A stretch of 56,755 nt of DNA from an uncultured Bacteroidales bacterium. GTDB taxonomy: Bacteria; Bacteroidota; Bacteroidia; Bacteroidales; Bacteroidaceae. The stretch spans positions 1-56,755 of the forward strand of contig CALFTK010000024.1 in the NCBI GenBank assembly GCA_937916465.1. The letters are read 5' to 3'. Below the pieces are notes generated by a model that had not been told where the DNA came from, ran no database searches, and saw only the letters and a program-made list of their open reading frames with translations. Of this stretch, positions 52,348 through 56,755 are shown one piece after another. How positions within the stretch are numbered: the stretch's first letter is position 1; every line of letters starts with the position of its first letter. A program made the translations under genes and the position numbers.

Positions 52348-52931
52348 AAAGGAAGAAGATTATTTTGTTTGAAAGATCTGAAATAATTCGAATGGGGCTT
52401 GAAAAACTCTTTTCGCAACACAACAACTGTGTAGAGATAATAAAAACCGTCTATAATAATGAACAGTTGCAAGATGCCATAACAGCCTACAAACCTGATA
52501 TAATAGTATTAAACCCTGCACATACAGGCAGTTCTACACTATCTATTATAAACAATATTCGCAAACAGGACTACAACATATCTATTATTACCCTGTTATA
52601 TAGTTATATAGATAAAGATATTCTAGGCTGTTTCGATGCTACTATAGAGTTATATGATAGTACCATCCATATACTTGAACTGATAGAACAGCTAGATAAT
52701 AAAACAGGACAGAGTAACAAACAAAGCAATACAGAGGGCGAAGATTTAAGTCCAAGAGAAAATGCCATTGTTACACTGGTTGCCAAAGGACACACCAACA
52801 AGGAGATAGCAGATATGCTTAACATATCGGTACACACTGTAACTACACACAGAAAAAATATATCAAAAAAGACCGGAATAAAATCTATATCCGGTCTTAC
52901 TATGTATGCTATTCTTAATAGACTTATTTAG
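52344..52931 (+). CDS. LuxR-family regulator with a degenerate receiver domain
   Basis: A 195-aa two-domain protein. The C-terminal GerE/LuxR HTH is intact (LSPRENAIVTLVAKGHTNKE, IADMLNISVHTVTTHRKNIS). The receiver domain (about 1-115) lacks the phosphorylation set: position 57, where Asp is expected, is Asn (IIVLNPAHTG); the N-terminal acidic pair is E-R; and no conserved Lys follows. It is thus unlikely to be controlled by a histidine kinase. The coupled hemerythrin gene suggests control by the di-iron protein. The stop overlaps the convergent Na/Pi gene by 8 bp. Confidence 0.85.
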   Translation: MKRKKIILFERSEIIRMGLEKLFSQHNNCVEIIKTVYNNEQLQDAITAYKPDIIVLNPAHTGSSTLSIINNIRKQDYNISIITLLYSYIDKDILGCFDATIELYDSTIHILELIEQLDNKTGQSNKQSNTEGEDLSPRENAIVTLVAKGHTNKEIADMLNISVHTVTTHRKNISKKTGIKSISGLTMYAILNRLI

Positions 52932-54624
52932 CATCTACAAATGCATAAGTCTTAATAGTTTTACCAACATTCAGCAAGTGGTCTGCCACACGTTCTGCAT
53001 TTGATGAAAGCGACAGATATTGAGCACCAACGTATGCAGTACAAACACCTTCACCCAAACGCTTGATATGATTCTCTTCCATGAATTTGGTATAATCATC
53101 TATCTTCTCTTCCACTAAGTTAGCTTCACCAAGAGCCTCCAGACTTTCATTTTCGTATGCATCCATAACTCTCAAATTCAATTCATGAATAAGAAGACGC
53201 AGCTTCTCAATCTCCTCTTTTGCCCCTTCAGAGAATCCCTCTTGCGTAGATTTCAAACTTGCTGCATACTCTACAATATTTTCTGCATAGTCACCTATAC
53301 GTTCCAAGTCACGCACTGTACGATATGTTGTAGATAGGAATATATGGTCTTTTTCGCTCAACTGAGGCATATTAGACAGTTTCACAACATAATCCACTAT
53401 AGCTCGGTTCAGATAGTTCAATTCTCGTTCTGCCACTCTGAATTTTTCCACATTGGTGAAATCCATAGAACAGATAATATCGAGCGACAAATTGAAGTTT
53501 CTCATAGCAATATCAGCCATATTACATATTTCGTTCTTTGTCTGCTGTACTGCTACAGGTGGGGTCTTCAACATATTGTCGTCAATAAAGTAGAGACGTG
53601 GAGCATCAGGATCTTCTTCGGTCTCTTTCTTATCTTTAATAACGTGAGTAGCCAATTTTACCAACTGGTTGGTCAATGGCAACATCACTACTACAGTAAG
53701 CACATTAAAGAATGTATGGAACATAGCCAGCTGAGTTTGTGGAACTCCCGGGAAAGCTCTTTCAAAGAAGGTACCCAATGTTAAGTTTCCACCAGACAAT
53801 AGTGACAAAAGCAATCCTACAGTACCTATAAATAGCACACCGCTTATATTGAATGTCAAGTGCATTACAGCTGTTCTCTTGGCATTTATGCCACTGGTTA
53901 AACTTGCCAATATAGCCACAACACAAGAACCAATATTAGAACCCATAGTCAAGAATATACCCTGATCTAAAGTAACCAATCCGGTAAACACCATAGCTAT
54001 TGCAATAGATGTCATTACAGAAGAACTCTGAATAATAGCAGTGATTATAGCACCTATAATTACAAGCAGTACGCCATTGTTAATTTGCGCAAGGAACTCC
54101 TTTACAGCATCCAAACGGGCAAAATTCTCCATTGAGTTGCTCATCATATCCAAGCCCACAAAAAGCATACCGAAACCGGCTAAAATACCGCCCCATTTTC
54201 TCAATATATCTTTTTTAGAGAACAAAGACATAAATGCGCCTACACCTGCCAATGCAGAAAATAGCACTGTTGTAGAGATAGAATCGCCTCCAAACATACC
54301 CAATGCCACAATTTGAGCAGTAACTGTAGTACCAATATTTGCACCATAGATAATGGTTGCAGCCTGTGAAAGCGACATAATACCGGCATTAACAAAACCT
54401 ATAACCATTACAGTGGTAGCACCGGAACTCTGAATAGCAGCAGTTCCCACTGTTCCTATACCTACTCCAAGCATCTTACTGCTTGATGCCTTAGAAAAGA
54501 GTGATTTAAGTTTGTTACTACTAATTGATTCAAGATTTGTACTCATCATTTCGCAGGCTATCAAAAAGATACCGATACCTGCTATCAGCGTAAGAATAGC
54601 TGAGACAATTGCTGTTGTAGTCAT
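52924..54624 (-). CDS. Na/Pi cotransporter family protein with PhoU-like domain
   Basis: A 566-aa protein. The membrane half has two inverted repeats with the QSS motif (GTAAIQSSGATTVMVIGF; ITAIIQSSSVMTSIAIAM) of the NptA/SLC34-like family. The C-terminal cytoplasmic PhoU-like helical domain starts near 350 (NLSLDIICSMDFTNVEKFRV...DLERIGDYAENIVEYA). It probably takes up phosphate with Na+. A -7 element lies 29 bp upstream. Confidence 0.9.
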   Translation of the reverse strand: MTTTAIVSAILTLIAGIGIFLIACEMMSTNLESISSNKLKSLFSKASSSKMLGVGIGTVGTAAIQSSGATTVMVIGFVNAGIMSLSQAATIIYGANIGTTVTAQIVALGMFGGDSISTTVLFSALAGVGAFMSLFSKKDILRKWGGILAGFGMLFVGLDMMSNSMENFARLDAVKEFLAQINNGVLLVIIGAIITAIIQSSSVMTSIAIAMVFTGLVTLDQGIFLTMGSNIGSCVVAILASLTSGINAKRTAVMHLTFNISGVLFIGTVGLLLSLLSGGNLTLGTFFERAFPGVPQTQLAMFHTFFNVLTVVVMLPLTNQLVKLATHVIKDKKETEEDPDAPRLYFIDDNMLKTPPVAVQQTKNEICNMADIAMRNFNLSLDIICSMDFTNVEKFRVAERELNYLNRAIVDYVVKLSNMPQLSEKDHIFLSTTYRTVRDLERIGDYAENIVEYAASLKSTQEGFSEGAKEEIEKLRLLIHELNLRVMDAYENESLEALGEANLVEEKIDDYTKFMEENHIKRLGEGVCTAYVGAQYLSLSSNAERVADHLLNVGKTIKTYAFVDAK

Positions 54625-54652
54625 CTATTTAAAATTGATATTTTAGGGAGAG

Positions 54653-54660
54653 CAAAAGTA
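54653..54660 (-). promoter_or_regulatory. -7 element of the Na/Pi gene
   Basis: Minus-strand TACTTTTG. Confidence 0.5.
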
Positions 54661-54735
54661 GTATATACAATAGAATTTTCAAACTTTTTTTTAAGAATGA
54701 TAACAAATAGAAAGAAAATATTTTCTGAAATATTC

Positions 54736-54743
54736 TACCTTTG
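54736..54743 (+). promoter_or_regulatory. -7 element of the Fur-family gene
   Basis: TACCTTTG, 27 bp before the ATG. Confidence 0.6.
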
Positions 54744-54770
54744 CAATATCCAAATTAATTCAAGAGAGTA

Positions 54771-55181
54771 ATGAAGAGAGCAGAGGAGATATTGAAAAAA
54801 GGCGGGCTTAATATAACTGCAAACAGAATAAGAGTGATGAAGGTCCTTGTTGACAGCAACAGACCTCTATCCATAACAGACCTGTATGACAAACTGGAAA
54901 CAATAGACAAATCAAATATATTCAGAGCTCTGACTCTTTTCAGAGAACATGGACTTATACAGGCCATTGACGATGGTTGCGACAGTACAAAATACGAACT
55001 CACACCATTAGTTTCCGATAGCGATGATAGCAGACACGCACATTTTCATTGCAGAATATGCCACAAAACATACTGTCTGAAAACAAGTCCCATACCTACC
55101 CCATCTGTTCCCGATGGATTTTCAATCCAGGAGATAAACTACGTTATCAAGGGCATTTGCCCCAATTGCAATAAAAAGTAA
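54771..55181 (+). CDS. Fur-family metal-responsive regulator
   Basis: A 136-aa protein with the Fur winged-helix (LNITANRIRVMKVLVDSN, then SNIFRALTLFREHGLI), the metal-site HAHFHC at 89-94, and the zinc knuckles CRIC (94-97) and CPNC (130-133). Whether it is a Fur, Zur or PerR type cannot be told by eye. Its nearness to feoAB and the hemerythrin pair makes iron control plausible. Confidence 0.88.
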   Translation: MKRAEEILKKGGLNITANRIRVMKVLVDSNRPLSITDLYDKLETIDKSNIFRALTLFREHGLIQAIDDGCDSTKYELTPLVSDSDDSRHAHFHCRICHKTYCLKTSPIPTPSVPDGFSIQEINYVIKGICPNCNKK

Positions 55182-55212
55182 TAAAAATTTGTTCTTTATC
55201 TAGCAGGAATTC

Positions 55213-55245
55213 AATGGTGTTTATAAACATGACACCATTCTTGTC
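55213..55245 (+). terminator. hairpin after the Fur-family gene
   Basis: aatggtgt (55213-55220) / acaccatt (55232-55239) with a weak T-rich tail (cttgtct). Confidence 0.45.
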
Positions 55246-55315
55246 TATAATATTCGTATGTTCGAGAATCAACACAACTACTAACTATACACACAATAAA
55301 ACAACACATACTAAC

Positions 55316-56350
55316 TTATTTAGACAACTCTTCAATATTTTCATTATATTTAATTATAGGATTACTATATACATAAACCTTATTATCATAACCATACCCG
55401 TATATATTGGCACCATCAGAGCTCAGTAGTAATGTATGCAGATTTTCTTGAATCGTCACCGACATTATCGGAGACAGATTCCAATCGAATATTTGCAAAT
55501 AATTGACAGGAGTATTTTCATCTATATACCGTTCATTATACGCAAATAATGTATAGATATAAGATGAATTTGCAGTTATATCACGATAGAATTCATATTT
55601 AGGGAATATGTAATTATCTTCTACTTCTATCAATTTATCATTATCGACATCCTTATATATCATACTTACAGAGCTTTTAATATCTTTACTCCAATCATAG
55701 CAACAAAGCATATTTTTATGACTCATTGCAAGAACAATTTTATTTAAGCCAAAATTCACAACAGGGATATACGTATATAGTCTTGAATAATCATTCTCAT
55801 AATAGAATATGGTATCAATAATATCCACTGTCATATCCTTTAAAGTGAAAACATTATCCAACAATGATATTGTCTTTTCATTATTATTAAAATAATACAT
55901 AAACTCATCATTACGATTAAATATTGTATCATAACATACTATTCCTTGTTCCAACGATTCTTTTAAATCACAAAGTGCTGTAATCCTCGCTGAAGGATCT
56001 ACAATTAATTGTCTACCATTCTGCGATGGACCTATAAAACTGGGGATTAATAATTCATTTGGTCCACGTCCAATAGTACCTATTCTACGGACATATTCAC
56101 CATTCTTACCCTTATACACTTGGATTGGTCCACCAGGCATTTTATTTGTCAATAGGAATAGCATACCATCATATTCTGACATTCCTAAAAACGAACCTGA
56201 TAATTCAGGAGAAAAGGCAAAATCCGGAGTAATCGCTGTATCTACAGGAAAACTATCATAATACAAATTATTAACGCTAAACAAACAATGCCTATCATTG
56301 CAGGAAGACATTATAAAACAACAAATTAATAATGCAAATAAGTTCTTCAT
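55316..56350 (-). CDS. 6-bladed beta-propeller lipoprotein (BF2992-like)
   Basis: A 344-aa protein with a lipoprotein signal (LICCFIMSSC, Cys17). The body has repeated beta-propeller strands: GSFLGMSEYDGMLFLLTNKM, YVRRIGTIGRGPNELLIPSF (the GRGPNE turn is characteristic of this Bacteroidota family) and a C-terminal LHTLLLSSDGANIYGYGYDN. Such proteins are common in Bacteroidales and of unknown function. Single gene. Confidence 0.78.
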   Translation of the reverse strand: MKNLFALLICCFIMSSCNDRHCLFSVNNLYYDSFPVDTAITPDFAFSPELSGSFLGMSEYDGMLFLLTNKMPGGPIQVYKGKNGEYVRRIGTIGRGPNELLIPSFIGPSQNGRQLIVDPSARITALCDLKESLEQGIVCYDTIFNRNDEFMYYFNNNEKTISLLDNVFTLKDMTVDIIDTIFYYENDYSRLYTYIPVVNFGLNKIVLAMSHKNMLCCYDWSKDIKSSVSMIYKDVDNDKLIEVEDNYIFPKYEFYRDITANSSYIYTLFAYNERYIDENTPVNYLQIFDWNLSPIMSVTIQENLHTLLLSSDGANIYGYGYDNKVYVYSNPIIKYNENIEELSK

Positions 56351-56755
56351 TTTAAGTTTCGTTCTACAAATTGATACGTATTATTATAATATTTCATCGC
56401 TTTTATATTCAGCAAAGCTACAACAAAGAAACGAAAGTGAGCGCGAAACGGGGAAAATAACCATTTGGAAGAATTCATCAAGCATCGCTACAAGGTAAGC
56501 GATATTGTGAATGAATTGATGGAATAGTTTAAAGAGCAATCAGTTGTAAATTTCATTTCTTACTTAGGTGAGTCTCATTACACAGCAAGATGTCTTTTGA
56601 GGCGCTCGAAATATTTTCGGATGCTCAAAAGGCTTGTGTTCTTCCGAACACAGCAAGGTATGTTTTGAGTTACTCAAAACCTTTCGGGTTACTCCCGAAA
56701 ACCTTGCCTTATTCCGCGAACTTATTCCTCAGAAGTCGGAACAATTGAATGTTTA
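56351..56755. other. intergenic end of window
   Basis: No gene supported. One frame near 56470-56527 ends as HRYKVSDIVNELME without an upstream start, perhaps a gene tail. The rest holds the palindrome cluster described separately. Confidence 0.55.
56581..56707. repeat. cluster of palindromes, including a T-shaped structure
   Basis: From 56653 to 56707 an outer stem gcaaggt (56653-56659) / accttgc (56701-56707) encloses two hairpins: gttttgag / ctcaaaac (56662-56669 / 56673-56680) and tttcggg / cccgaaa (56682-56688 / 56694-56700). To the left are ttttgag / ctcaaaa (56595-56601 / 56624-56630) and tgtgttc / gaacaca (56635-56641 / 56646-56652). The words cagcaag and ttttgag recur in both halves. 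Confidence 0.8.

Noticed and set aside
56298..56498. 66-codon plus-strand frame at the right end
   Set aside because: Its first part is antisense to the signal peptide region of the beta-propeller gene, and no family or promoter was seen.

Overview
The window looks like a chromosomal segment from an anaerobic member of the Bacteroidales (Bacteroidota). The support is: many promoter -7 elements of the Bacteroidota form TAnnTTTG, A-rich start regions instead of strong Shine-Dalgarno sites, a fused FeoA-FeoB, the order gyrB / rpsT / tRNA-Glu / recO, a ferredoxin-linked 2-oxoacid oxidoreductase, folP next to a c-di-AMP cyclase, and a complete dcw cluster encoding a meso-DAP peptidoglycan pathway. 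No species can be named from sequence alone.

Layout. 1-2.1 kb: murF and an SGNH hydrolase. 2.1-7.0 kb: an accessory island. It holds a lipoprotein gene bracketed by nested inverted repeats, a foldback element, a decayed ImmA/IrrE protease gene, and two toxin-antitoxin-like modules head to head (toxin-like gene first, HTH gene second). The right-hand module lies between two copies of the same debris (transposase tail plus ATPase tail). 7.0-11.2 kb: folP-cdaA and groES-groEL. The last 64 bp of groEL recur 502 bp downstream, after a small membrane-protein gene. 11.2-20.7 kb: parC with two envelope genes, glyS, an FKBP lipoprotein and a four-gene 2-oxoacid:ferredoxin oxidoreductase operon. 21.4-25.9 kb: a double unit of XRE-cupin regulator plus acyl-CoA ligase. 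26.1-29.5 kb: gyrB, rpsT, tRNA-Glu, recO.

29.5-44.7 kb is the dcw cluster on the minus strand: mraZ, rsmH, ftsL, ftsI, murE, mraY, murD, ftsW, a single ORF joining murG and murC, ftsQ, ftsA, ftsZ. Together these make and flip lipid II and build the divisome. A run of 10-bp GTGGG repeats upstream of mraZ fits an MraZ autoregulatory operator. 44.9-47.8 kb: a SulP transporter, a DUF456 membrane protein and a Cys-rich DUF3109 protein. 47.9-52.9 kb: a probable iron/redox block of porin, FeoAB, FeoB-associated Cys-rich peptide, hemerythrin protein, and a LuxR regulator whose receiver domain lacks the phospho-acceptor Asp. 52.9-56.4 kb: a Na/Pi cotransporter, a Fur-family regulator and a beta-propeller lipoprotein. 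The right end carries a cluster of palindromes.

The items most worth a second look are the MurG-MurC fusion, the two related toxin-antitoxin-like modules with their flanking debris, the groEL 3'-end duplication, and the hemerythrin / degenerate-receiver pair beside feoAB. All functions are assigned from motifs and context read by eye; no database search was run.
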